Source: Candidatus Poribacteria bacterium
GTDB lineage: Bacteria; Poribacteria; WGA-4E; WGA-3G
Reading direction: 5' to 3'
Assembly (NCBI GenBank): GCA_022825825.1
Contig: JAJDWA010000001.1
Coordinates: forward strand, 54,397-118,396
Length of the DNA stretch: 64,000 nt
In this document: piece after piece, positions 8,921-17,493 of the stretch
How the letters are laid out: the number at the start of each line of letters is the position of its first letter
Numbering within the stretch: the stretch's first letter is position 1
Program-made: the position numbers and the translations under genes
Notes under the pieces: generated by a model
What the model was told of the DNA's origin: nothing
The model's database searches: none
Seen by the model: only the letters and a program-made list of their open reading frames with translations

Positions 8921-9886
8921 GTGCTAAAACTGATAATGATGCCACCACAAAACGCGGAAAGACAAGCGTGGGCAGAACAGATACGAAACGAAGTGCCCGA
9001 ATATACCGTTATTTTACCAAAGACAGACGAAAAGGTGAATGCACATCTCCCCGATGCAGATGCGGTTTACGGTTGGGTGTCTCCCGAACAACTGCCGTTC
9101 GCAAAAAACCTACGATGGCTACAAAGTCCTGCTGCCGGTCCTTCCCCTGGTTTCTATTATCCAGCACTGATTGAGCATCCGGTTGTTGTTTGCAACCCAC
9201 GTGGTATTTACAATGACCATATTGCTCAGCATATCATGATGTTCGTACTGGCACTTGCTCGTGGATTGCCCTATTACATGGACGCACAACGCGAAGGTAT
9301 TTGGAACAACAACGCACGCAAGAAGGGATATGTTGACCTGGCACAGGCGACTGCACTGATTGTTGGGGTCGGTGGTATCGGACACGAAACGGCACGGCTC
9401 TGTGCCGAATTTGGTATGAAAGTGATCGGTGTTGATGCGAGATGGGAATATGCTGTGCCGTTTGTAGAAAAACATGAACCTGCAGAGTTAGATACGCTTC
9501 TGCCACTGGCTGACTTTGTGATCGTCACGACACCGCATACGCCAGAAACAGAAGGCATGTGGCATAAAAATCGTTTCGCGCTGATGAAAAAGACTGCTTA
9601 TTTCATCAATATCGGTCGTGGTAAAACAACAAAACTCGCTGATCTTGTTGAGGCGCTTGAGCAGGGAACTATTGCGGGATGTGGATTAGATGTGTTTGAA
9701 GTTGAGCCTTTACCTGCTGAAAGTCCGCTGTGGCAAATGCCGAATGTGTTGATAACGCCGCACATTGCTGTTAAGGATGCGGAGAATATCTCGGAACGTC
9801 ACTTTGAGGTATTCTTAGAAAACGCGCGTCGGTTTGCTGAGGGGAAACCGCTGCAGAATGTTGTTGATAAGGCGGCGTGGTATTAA
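8921..9886 (+). CDS. D-2-hydroxyacid dehydrogenase, NAD-binding
   Basis: A 321-residue protein of the D-isomer-specific 2-hydroxyacid dehydrogenase family, which interconverts 2-keto acids and D-2-hydroxy acids with NAD(P)H. The Rossmann motif GVGGIG is at residues 149-154. The catalytic Arg sits in NIGRGK, the Glu in DVFEVEPL, and the His in ITPHIA, so the catalytic triad is complete. The GTG start at 8921 has AAGGAAG about seven bases upstream. The gene stands alone between a repeat block and a convergent sulfatase. Substrate cannot be told; glyoxylate/hydroxypyruvate or a sugar-acid product is plausible given the sugar-acid dehydratase elsewhere in the window. Confidence 0.88.
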   Translation: MLKLIMMPPQNAERQAWAEQIRNEVPEYTVILPKTDEKVNAHLPDADAVYGWVSPEQLPFAKNLRWLQSPAAGPSPGFYYPALIEHPVVVCNPRGIYNDHIAQHIMMFVLALARGLPYYMDAQREGIWNNNARKKGYVDLAQATALIVGVGGIGHETARLCAEFGMKVIGVDARWEYAVPFVEKHEPAELDTLLPLADFVIVTTPHTPETEGMWHKNRFALMKKTAYFINIGRGKTTKLADLVEALEQGTIAGCGLDVFEVEPLPAESPLWQMPNVLITPHIAVKDAENISERHFEVFLENARRFAEGKPLQNVVDKAAWY

Positions 9887-9946
9887 GAAGATATTTCACA
9901 AGAATTGATCCTTACCAGAAAATACACAATTGCGAAAAGAATGAAC

Positions 9947-11368
9947 CTATCCTAACGTCGCTGTCCTGAGAATAATCCGATCTTCTGTCCAGTTATCCCG
10001 ATACCACGTGCACGCCTCAAAAGTATCGTTGAGGGCATCCATACGTTGCTTCAACATCTCACGGAAATTATCTCGGAGTGCGCGTGATGTAGGTTCGTCA
10101 ATTAGATTATGGGTTTGGAACGGGTCAGCCACATTGTCAAAAAGTTTCTCATATCCATCAGGACGGTGAACAGCATAAGTATGCTGCTTTGTTCGGAGTG
10201 CCCGCCATTCATAACCATCTTCCCATTTCGCAGTACATCCCATTCCTTGCATAAACGCAGCTTCAGGTTCATCAAACGATTGGTCAAATGCTGCTTGACT
10301 GAGGTCTGCACCTTCAACATCTTCAGGAATTGGCAGATCCATCATCGCAAGTAGTGTCGGCATGATGTCTGGTGTATTCAAGCATGTATCCGCGACATGC
10401 CCCTGCGAAATTTGATTAGACCAACGGACAAGAAACGGAATCCGTACTGCTTCTTCATAAAAGATATTTTTTGCCTTACGCCCCTGCGCACCGAACATCT
10501 CGCCATGGTCAGATGTAAAAACAAAAATGGTGTCATCCCGCAATCCGAGTTCATCTATAGCATGCAGCAACCTACCGATGTTCCAATCCAGGTTAGTTGT
10601 CATGGCGTAATAGACACGCATCCATTCAGGTAGTTTAGCATGTTGTGCAGTGGACATCATTGCCCACGCATCGCCATAAGGATCGTTTTCCTCTTTATAA
10701 TTCGGTGGCAACGGGAAGTCTACATCTCGGAACATTTCATAATATTCATTTGGAACGTTATTTTCTGTCCACGGGTCATGCGGTGTGCCGATTGAAAGGA
10801 AAAGCGCAAAAGGATTGTCTTCTGTTGATGCACGTTGAAGGTATTCAATCGCTAAATCTGTCTGTCCATCTGGTTCATAACCGGGAATCGTAATCTTTTC
10901 TGGGCTATCTTTATGATAATATGTGTCAAAATAGGTGTGATGGAAATTGTATGCTGACCATTCTCCATCAAAGCCGAGCCGATGCGGTCCTGGCGGAATA
11001 TACGAATTCTGTGGATCATGGTGTTTTCCCAACTGATTTGCCCACAGATGCCATTTTCCGATATAACTTGTCTGGTAGCCATTGCGATGTAGAACGTGTC
11101 CGAAGCAGTCGTGGTTTGGGTTCATGCGGAGTTCATTGATTGCCATGCCGGTGCTACTTGCATATTTCCCTGTAAAAAGTGAGGCACGATACGGCGCACA
11201 CATCGGACTGCCAGAGACAGCGTTGCAGAAGTTTGCTCCCTCTGTAGCAAGTCGATCAATGTTTGGCGTACGTGCACGGGTATCCCCTGCATAGTTGCAT
11301 GATTGATAGCGGAGTTGATCTGCAAAGACATAAACGAGATTCGGTCGCTTTTTGCTTGAATGAGTCAT
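9947..11368 (-). CDS. Formylglycine-dependent sulfatase
   Basis: A 473-residue arylsulfatase-family enzyme, which would cleave sulfate esters. The sulfatase signature C-x-P-x-R is present as C57-A-P-Y-R61 followed by ASLFTGKY; the cysteine would need conversion to formylglycine by a separate enzyme. The metal-binding N-terminal Asp is in YVFADQLR, and TSDHGEM near residue 310 supplies the later Asp-His pair. The start is set at 11368, where AAGGGAA stands seven bases upstream, rather than at a start 14 codons earlier. There is no signal peptide, so the enzyme is probably cytoplasmic or exported by another route. Substrate unknown. It is convergent with the dehydrogenase. A second sulfatase is at 24225. 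Confidence 0.9.
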   Translation of the reverse strand: MTHSSKKRPNLVYVFADQLRYQSCNYAGDTRARTPNIDRLATEGANFCNAVSGSPMCAPYRASLFTGKYASSTGMAINELRMNPNHDCFGHVLHRNGYQTSYIGKWHLWANQLGKHHDPQNSYIPPGPHRLGFDGEWSAYNFHHTYFDTYYHKDSPEKITIPGYEPDGQTDLAIEYLQRASTEDNPFALFLSIGTPHDPWTENNVPNEYYEMFRDVDFPLPPNYKEENDPYGDAWAMMSTAQHAKLPEWMRVYYAMTTNLDWNIGRLLHAIDELGLRDDTIFVFTSDHGEMFGAQGRKAKNIFYEEAVRIPFLVRWSNQISQGHVADTCLNTPDIMPTLLAMMDLPIPEDVEGADLSQAAFDQSFDEPEAAFMQGMGCTAKWEDGYEWRALRTKQHTYAVHRPDGYEKLFDNVADPFQTHNLIDEPTSRALRDNFREMLKQRMDALNDTFEACTWYRDNWTEDRIILRTATLG

Positions 11369-11462
11369 CAAAATATTCCCTTCAAATTTGTGATGTCTAC
11401 AACGTAGCATATTTCGGTAGATTCTTCAAGGTAAAAACGAGAACGGGATATGTCAGTTTTGT

Positions 11463-11723
11463 CCCTTATGCGTCAACTTAGCGCGGTCTACGCCCCTGGT
11501 AGGTGCGTTTTCTAAACGCACCGTTAGGCAATCTTCAGCACAGAAACAAGCACGTTTCCAAAACGCGCTTACCGAGAAGAATCGAGTTAATTTGGCGGGT
11601 TTTCAACCCCGATTTTCTTCTGTAGGAGCGAGTTTTGCTCGCGAACGCTCGTCCGATGTCGCGAGCAAAGCTCGCTCGGACAAGAAAAAATCTTGCGTTT
11701 TTCCTTAAATTGACGCCTATGGG
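11463..11723. repeat. Gene-free repeat block bounded by inverted 'aaattgacgcctatggg' ends
   Basis: The left end CCCTTATGCGTCAACTTA and the right end TTAAATTGACGCCTATGGG are near-complementary and match the ends of the 8222-8820 element. No target duplication is visible here. Inside are a hairpin GGTGCGTTTTCTAAACGCACC-like (11502-11522), a half copy of the 'gagttaatttgg' element (11583-11594) and several GGAGCGAG/CTCGCTC palindromes (11622-11682). No gene is seen. Confidence 0.55.
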
Positions 11724-11804
11724 TATCTTCACGAATTACCTAATTTATTTTTTAATCTTCATTAGGGACTGAAGAGGGTTTCCCACGTTTGGAAAATCCT
11801 TAAG

Positions 11805-12854
11805 TTGACAGTTATAAGGCCTTTTGCATCTACCACCCCTACTCCTACTTGCACGACCACCACCTCAGCCCGTTGGACGCAGCCGTCTGATGTTGCCTGT
11901 GGCACCACGAAAACGGCAGTTTGCAACACCGGCAGGGACAGTTGCGGGAACACACTGCAGTGTACCGGTACCGCGCCGTCGGTGACGGGGACGAAGTGTG
12001 CCGGTAGTGATCAGTACTGTGACGGCAGTTCATGTATTACCTGTGCCAGTGATGGCGGGGAGTGGGTGTATGCGCATACTTTTTATACTACTGATACTTA
12101 CTCTGGAGAGATCACTGAATATGGGATGCCAGAAATTGGCACTTGCTCAGGAGGATGGAGCTTAGACCCTCTTTTGTATGAGTATGATTATACCAATAGG
12201 CTAGTGCCAAGTGCTCATTATTGCAGCAGTCCTTCCGAGAGCTGTTCTCTTTATGACTCTGCCGGTTACTTTTCATGTCCTACGTCTGGCACTACTTGTA
12301 CTCTTTCTGATTCTTTCTATGACGGGTATGCTGTTGGCTGGAGATGCAAGTGTGGTGCTTCAGAAAAAGCTCATTCTTTCCCTCCGTATTCTTCTGCGTG
12401 TTTGAATTCTGGTAATGGCTGTGCTACTCCTTCTTGGGCCTGGACTGGAGGAGGTGATGATTTTGCATGGAGCTTGCGGGACTGTACGGAACTTGGGCCA
12501 AGGGCAGGGCCGAGCGGTGATTGGACTTGTAAGGGTAATTATCAGGTTTATTATGGGAACGAGTTTCAAAGCACGACAACCTCCTGCAGTGCGGCTAGTT
12601 ATCCTGCAGGAGCCACCTGCTGCCACAGTGGATATGGCTGTGACGGAGACTATTTGCAATATTACAGCGGGTGTAGTGCTGATACTACTGATCGAACATT
12701 CTGCGATTACGGTTGTTGGGAAGCCCCTACAGACAGCAGTAGGAGTTCCCTCTGCTATCCATGTAATGACAATGGTGGTTGTGGTTCTGATGAAACTTGT
12801 GTAACTGGCTCTACAGGGAGGAGGTATTGTGAACAAGATGATGGTGAACAATAA
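11805..12854 (+). CDS. Cysteine-rich protein, probably 5'-truncated
   Basis: A 349-residue frame very rich in Cys, Gly, Ser, Thr and Tyr (for example TAVCNTGRDSCGNTLQC, TGTKCAGSDQYCDGSSC, CYPCNDNGGCGSDETC), typical of secreted disulfide-knotted repeat proteins. I recognise no named family. The frame is open from 11766, but there is no ATG, signal peptide or ribosome site; TTG at 11805 is only the first usable codon. The 5' side abuts a copy of the palindromic repeat that breaks off at about 11764. The composition is unlike its neighbours. Likely readings are a gene cut at its 5' end by insertion or deletion, foreign DNA, or an assembly join. It ends against a bidirectional hairpin shared with the lipoprotein gene. 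Confidence 0.5.
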   Translation: MTVIRPFASTTPTPTCTTTTSARWTQPSDVACGTTKTAVCNTGRDSCGNTLQCTGTAPSVTGTKCAGSDQYCDGSSCITCASDGGEWVYAHTFYTTDTYSGEITEYGMPEIGTCSGGWSLDPLLYEYDYTNRLVPSAHYCSSPSESCSLYDSAGYFSCPTSGTTCTLSDSFYDGYAVGWRCKCGASEKAHSFPPYSSACLNSGNGCATPSWAWTGGGDDFAWSLRDCTELGPRAGPSGDWTCKGNYQVYYGNEFQSTTTSCSAASYPAGATCCHSGYGCDGDYLQYYSGCSADTTDRTFCDYGCWEAPTDSSRSSLCYPCNDNGGCGSDETCVTGSTGRRYCEQDDGEQ

Positions 12855-12866
12855 GAAGGAAAAGAT

Positions 12867-12894
12867 AAAGACCTACACAATTGTGTAGGTCTTT
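12867..12894. terminator. Perfect 28-bp palindrome between convergent genes
   Basis: Two 14-bp arms (12867-12880 and 12881-12894) are exactly complementary, with AAAGACCT at one end and AGGTCTTT at the other. It stands 12 bp after one stop codon and 8 bp before the other, so it can serve both genes as a terminator, with the outer A/T pairs giving short U tracts. Confidence 0.7.
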
Positions 12895-12902
12895 AGGTTA
12901 TT

Positions 12903-14327
12903 TTAACTCCAGGGGTTGTTTAGACCGAAAATCCATCCTTTCCGGCAGGACTCACGGTAGAGATCTAGGAGATCAAACAGTTCAAGCCCCAAATCAATAC
13001 CTGGATGGGCAAACTGTAATCGATACCACTCTAATATCATCCAGTAGCGTGAGTTGCCATCCTCATGCGGTAGGTCTTCCGGGTTTTCTTCGAAATATAC
13101 CTTTTCCAGTATTTGGGAGGGCATTCTATGAAGACCCCGCTCTTTTTCTGCCTTATCTAGGAAAGCGTAGTATGCCTCTGAGTCTCTGGTTATCCTTCGT
13201 TCTGCCCCCATGACTCTGAGTGTTATATTTACCTCTTTCATTTTTTGCGCTGCTTCGGCAAAGCGCGGCAGATCAACAGAGGCAACAAACAACTCGTACA
13301 CCTCTTCTCTATCTTTATACGGAAGGAGAGAGATTGCATCAGCGGCGCTGTTTGTTGTGCTGGGGAGGATGGCTGTTGCATCCCAACCCAGTACTTGATC
13401 AACGTCTATGAGCGATTGCTCATTTGCTGAAAGCAACGTTTCTTCCGTCGGAATAAGCTCCGGTGGGAGTGAGTACCCGGACGGCAGTGTCAGTGCCATC
13501 TGCTGTTGCGGTGGCTCGTAGGTGAACGAGTTGTTAGCAGTTGCTGTGCTTGCTGTTGCGGTGACTGGTACCGTTCCTGCGCTTAGCTGCGTTGCATCTG
13601 TGGCTGACACCATCGCTGTCCACGCGCCCATGCTGTCGGTTCTGGCTCTCACAGTGAGAGTATCACCAAGTACTACGGTCACCGTTGTCCCTTTGGCGAG
13701 CTCGGTGCTGGTGCCGGAGATAGTGACCGAGCCATCGTCGGCTTGTGCCGCACTGTCAATTGTCAGCGTTGGCTCCGGTGGCGGCGCTATCTCAAATGAG
13801 CTTTCGGCCGTTACCTTTTTCGCGGTGGCTTTCACCATTATAGTCCCCGAGCTGAGCCGTGCTGTCTTTCTGGCAGGCACGGTTGCTGTCCAGGCACCGT
13901 TTTCATCAACCACGGCTTTCACGGTGATGACATTGTCACCCAACACGACAGTCACTTTTGCCCCTTCGGGGACATTGGTACTCGTACCGGAGATGGTGAC
14001 TGATGTGTCGTCCGCTTGTACCACCGTGTCAATCGTCACGGTTGGCTTTGGCGCTTCTGGCGTTGGTTCCGGTTTTTCGGGATCCGGTTCCGGTGTCGGT
14101 TCCGGTTGTTCTGATCCGGGATCTTTGTTGTCGCCAGGAATTTCCTCCGGCGGTTGTTTCATCTCGCCATTGGTCGTTATCGGACCGTCCGGCGTCATTG
14201 AGTCTTCTCCCGGTTCTGTTATCACCGGACCAACCATATTCATCCCTTCGTCACACCCTGTGACTGTAAGGAATGCGAGAACCGTTATCATTACTGTAAA
14301 AATTAGCAAAAGTTGTGTATTTTTCAC
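12903..14327 (-). CDS. Lipoprotein with two Ig-like repeats
   Basis: A 474-residue protein with a lipoprotein signal: basic start, hydrophobic core, then LTVTGC with the lipidated Cys at about residue 24. A Pro/Glu/Thr-rich linker follows (residues about 60-95, EPTPEPDPEKPEPTPEAP). Then come two tandem beta-sandwich-like repeats of about 88 residues, each with SVTISGTST, a VTVVLGD strand and GAWTA. The C-terminal third is different and helix-rich, ending FGLNNPWS; I do not recognise it. Such Ig repeats usually act as spacers that carry a terminal domain away from the membrane. It is transcribed from the promoter at 14377-14405 and stands alone. Function unknown. Confidence 0.8.
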   Translation of the reverse strand: MKNTQLLLIFTVMITVLAFLTVTGCDEGMNMVGPVITEPGEDSMTPDGPITTNGEMKQPPEEIPGDNKDPGSEQPEPTPEPDPEKPEPTPEAPKPTVTIDTVVQADDTSVTISGTSTNVPEGAKVTVVLGDNVITVKAVVDENGAWTATVPARKTARLSSGTIMVKATAKKVTAESSFEIAPPPEPTLTIDSAAQADDGSVTISGTSTELAKGTTVTVVLGDTLTVRARTDSMGAWTAMVSATDATQLSAGTVPVTATASTATANNSFTYEPPQQQMALTLPSGYSLPPELIPTEETLLSANEQSLIDVDQVLGWDATAILPSTTNSAADAISLLPYKDREEVYELFVASVDLPRFAEAAQKMKEVNITLRVMGAERRITRDSEAYYAFLDKAEKERGLHRMPSQILEKVYFEENPEDLPHEDGNSRYWMILEWYRLQFAHPGIDLGLELFDLLDLYRESCRKGWIFGLNNPWS

Positions 14328-14376
14328 CGAAGGTCTCCCTGTGCGTTGTTCTATGAAATGTGCATGTGCGGATAGT

Positions 14377-14405
14377 ATTATACAATACTACTGCCATTAC
14401 GTCAA
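14377..14405 (-). promoter_or_regulatory. Sigma-70 promoter for the lipoprotein gene
   Basis: Read on the minus strand, TTGACG (14405-14400) and TATAAT (14382-14377) are spaced by 17 bases and lie about 50 bases before the ATG at 14327. Confidence 0.75.
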
Positions 14406-14610
14406 TTATTATAGTCCAACCCATAATTATGGACACGCATTTGTCCTGTCTGCTCTCCCCTCGCTTGCGGGGGTTGGGGAGATAAACGGAGGCAGTCTTT
14501 TCTACTGACCTCTTTTAGAAAATTTGGTATACTTTTGTCTATTGTTGATTATAGTGGTAAACCGAAAAATATCACAAATCTGGTCCAACCGAATTAAAGG
14601 AGTTTTTTTA

Positions 14611-17493
14611 ATGCAGAATAAGGAATCTTTCGTTCCGAGTGTTAAAGGGTTGAAAGCCCACATGACAAAAATAGTTTTCTCGATTTTACTGTTAGGTATT
14701 CTCACACCTGCCTTTTCCCAAAACGAAGATCCCGCCTTGTCTAAAACGACACTTCAACTGCTTCACGCAGCAGACATGGAGGGCGGCATTGAGGCACTCG
14801 AAAACGCGCCTCGCTTCTCATCGGTGCTGAACGCACTCAAAACCGAAGTTGAAAATACAGTGATAATCGGTGCAGGAGATAGTTACATTCCCGGTCCGTT
14901 TTTTGCAGCTGCGAATAATGGGAGTCTTCGTGAAGTATTAGGGAGAGAAGGTTCAGGACGTGCCGATATTCTGATGCTCAATGCGATGGGTTTCATGGCG
15001 GGGGCACTGGGCAATCACGAATTTGACGCAGGCACCGGTACACTTGCCAGCTTGATTGCAGCCGATAGAGATTACGTCGGTACAGCATTCCCATTCTTGA
15101 GTGCGAACTTAGATTTTAGTCTTGATAGTAACCTCGCTTCCCTTGTAGTTGATCCAGGGCAAGAAGCGAGCACAATTCCGAATAGTATCACCAAAAGCGT
15201 GGTTATTACCACACCTTCCGGCGAAAAAATCGGTGTTGTTGGTATGACGACACCGCGGCTCGGCAGCCTCTCTGTACCTGGGAATGTCAGAGTTGCCCCG
15301 GCAGATCCGAACGATGTGGCAGCATTGGCAGCCATCATTCAAGAATCCGTTGACGGACTCACAGCAGCGGGCATCAATAAGATTGTTCTTACCGGACACC
15401 TTCAGCAAATTAGCCTTGATGAGGCAATTGCTGCACACATCAAGGATGTTGACATTATCATTGCGGGTGGTTCAAACACGCTCCTCGCCGATGAGAATGA
15501 TCGCCTCCATCCTGGTGATGTTGCAGACCGCCCCTATCCGATCTTGACGCAATCCGCAACGAATGAACCGATTGCAATTGTTGGAACAGATGGGAATTAT
15601 AGATATGTTGGACGGTTAGTCGTTGATTTTAATGCAGCAGGTGTTTTAATTCTTGAATCAATTGACGCTGCAGTCAGCGGTGCTTTCGTTACCGATGAAC
15701 AGGGTGTTGCGGATACTGGCAATGCAGAACCTGCGGCACGTGTGGTTGAAATCATAGAGGCGGTCCGGAATGTTGTAGTTGCAAAGGATGGCAATATTTT
15801 TGGACAAACAAATGTCTATCTGAACGGGAACCGCGGTTCTGTCCGCACAGAGGAAACAAACATCGGTAACCTAATCGCCGAGGCAAACCTTGCTGCAGGG
15901 AAACGGGTAGACCCGAGCGTGGTTGCCTCTTTGAAAAATGGCGGTGGTATCCGCGCTCCAATTGGTGTAACTGCTTATGGGGAACTGCTTCCCCCACCTG
16001 CAAATGCCTTGGTTGGTAAAGTGATGGGTCAGATTTCACAGATTGACATAGAAAATACACTTCGATTCAACAACGGATTGACACTTTTGACCTTAAGTGC
16101 AGCGGAACTGCTTGAAGTCATTGAACATGCAGTTGGTGCCTCTGGCGGCGGTTCAAGTCCCGGACGTTTTCCGCAAATCGCAGGCATGGCATTTAGTTTT
16201 GATACTTCACTGCCGACGGGTTCAAGGGTTCAGTCGCTTGTCATCACTGACGCAGATGGAAACCTTACGGACACTATTGCTCAGAACGGTGAAATCGTGG
16301 GAGATGCAGATCGCACGTTCCGAATGGTCACGATCACTTTCCTTGTTGATGGCGGAGACAGCTATCCGTATGCTAATTTCCCGAATACGAATCGTGTTGA
16401 CCTTGCTGAAGTGATGACAGAGGTAGAATCTGGTGGGCATGCAACTTTTGCTGCTCCCGGTACAGAGCAAGACGCGCTTGCAGAATATCTCGCTGCGAAC
16501 TTTTCTGAAGTACCATTTGCAATTGCGGATGTTGGCCCTGATAACGATGAACGTATTCAAAACCTTGCATTCCGTGCCGACAGCCTGATGATGCAGGTAA
16601 CAAGCGAAAACGTTTATGACATATCACTCAGCGCGGGTTTGAATATGATCAGTCTACCACTGATGCCAAACGAACCGGACACAGCGCGTTCTTTCATGGA
16701 AAAAACCGGCGCGACTATGATCATTGAATTAGATGCCGTTGCGCAAAGGTTCATCGGATGGACAGCGAATTCTACCGGCAACGGATTTTCAATTGAAGGT
16801 GGAATGGGATACATTATCAATGTTCCTACACCGAAGACTATCAGTTTCAGCGGTAGTGCTTGGCAAAACACTACACCGACAGCAACAGCTCCGATGCAGT
16901 CATCAATTCCGAAGACGTGGGCATTTGTCCTCCGCGCGCAACTTGAAGACATTAGTGGCGTGAAGCTTACTGTCTATAACGGACACACCAAAGTCGCTGA
17001 GGCGGTTGAGGGTAACAATTTTCATGCTGCTTGGGCAGATATGAGCCGTCAAGCAGTTGTCTCTGTCGGTGATATACTGACGATCGAAGTACGTGACACA
17101 ACCGGGGTTCTGATTCGCACACTCCGACACGAAATCAGCGCCGCAGATGTTCGCCGGGCGTTCACTGAACTTCGACTCACGCCTGCTGACTTAATCCCGA
17201 AACGGACTGTCCTGCTTGCCAATTACCCGAACCCGTTCAATCCAGAAACGTGGTTGCCTTATCAGTTAGCAAATGATGCCGAGGTCACAATTCGTATCTA
17301 TTCATCAACGGGAGAACTTGTCCGAAATCTGGACCTTGGATTTCAACAAGCTGGTTATTACATCGGGAAGTCACGTGCTGCTTATTGGGATGGTCGTAAT
17401 GATTTGGGTGAACAGCTCGCTTCAGGCGTTTACTTCTACCAGCTAAACGCCTCCGAATCATCAACGACTCGGAAGATGGTTATTAGGAAGTAA
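14611..17493 (+). CDS. Secreted 5'-nucleotidase family protein with sorting-type C-terminus
   Basis: A 960-residue protein. The start at 14611 is supported by AAAGGAG eight bases upstream. A hydrophobic signal stretch (KIVFSILLLGILTPAFS) follows. Residues about 50-330 are a metallophosphoesterase domain with GAGDS, GNHEFD and TGHLQ motifs; the first motif reads HAADMEG instead of the usual DxH form. Residues about 385-590 are the 5'-nucleotidase C-terminal domain (ETNIGNLIAEA, KNGGGIR). After a beta-rich linker, the last 95 residues hold NYPNPFNPETWLPYQLAN and a FlgD-like Ig fold ending TTRKMVIRK. The expected role is removal of phosphate from extracellular nucleotides, held or released through the C-terminal domain. 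Stand-alone gene followed by a long repeat region. Confidence 0.85.
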   Translation: MQNKESFVPSVKGLKAHMTKIVFSILLLGILTPAFSQNEDPALSKTTLQLLHAADMEGGIEALENAPRFSSVLNALKTEVENTVIIGAGDSYIPGPFFAAANNGSLREVLGREGSGRADILMLNAMGFMAGALGNHEFDAGTGTLASLIAADRDYVGTAFPFLSANLDFSLDSNLASLVVDPGQEASTIPNSITKSVVITTPSGEKIGVVGMTTPRLGSLSVPGNVRVAPADPNDVAALAAIIQESVDGLTAAGINKIVLTGHLQQISLDEAIAAHIKDVDIIIAGGSNTLLADENDRLHPGDVADRPYPILTQSATNEPIAIVGTDGNYRYVGRLVVDFNAAGVLILESIDAAVSGAFVTDEQGVADTGNAEPAARVVEIIEAVRNVVVAKDGNIFGQTNVYLNGNRGSVRTEETNIGNLIAEANLAAGKRVDPSVVASLKNGGGIRAPIGVTAYGELLPPPANALVGKVMGQISQIDIENTLRFNNGLTLLTLSAAELLEVIEHAVGASGGGSSPGRFPQIAGMAFSFDTSLPTGSRVQSLVITDADGNLTDTIAQNGEIVGDADRTFRMVTITFLVDGGDSYPYANFPNTNRVDLAEVMTEVESGGHATFAAPGTEQDALAEYLAANFSEVPFAIADVGPDNDERIQNLAFRADSLMMQVTSENVYDISLSAGLNMISLPLMPNEPDTARSFMEKTGATMIIELDAVAQRFIGWTANSTGNGFSIEGGMGYIINVPTPKTISFSGSAWQNTTPTATAPMQSSIPKTWAFVLRAQLEDISGVKLTVYNGHTKVAEAVEGNNFHAAWADMSRQAVVSVGDILTIEVRDTTGVLIRTLRHEISAADVRRAFTELRLTPADLIPKRTVLLANYPNPFNPETWLPYQLANDAEVTIRIYSSTGELVRNLDLGFQQAGYYIGKSRAAYWDGRNDLGEQLASGVYFYQLNASESSTTRKMVIRK

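Noticed and set aside
12360..12851. A 163-residue minus-strand frame opposite the cysteine-rich gene.
   Set aside because: Low-complexity shadow of Ser/Cys/Gly codons, with no ribosome site or recognisable domain.
13522..14508. A 328-residue plus-strand frame opposite the lipoprotein gene.
   Set aside because: It mirrors the repetitive, biased codons of the lipoprotein, which has a lipobox, a promoter and a terminator on the other strand.
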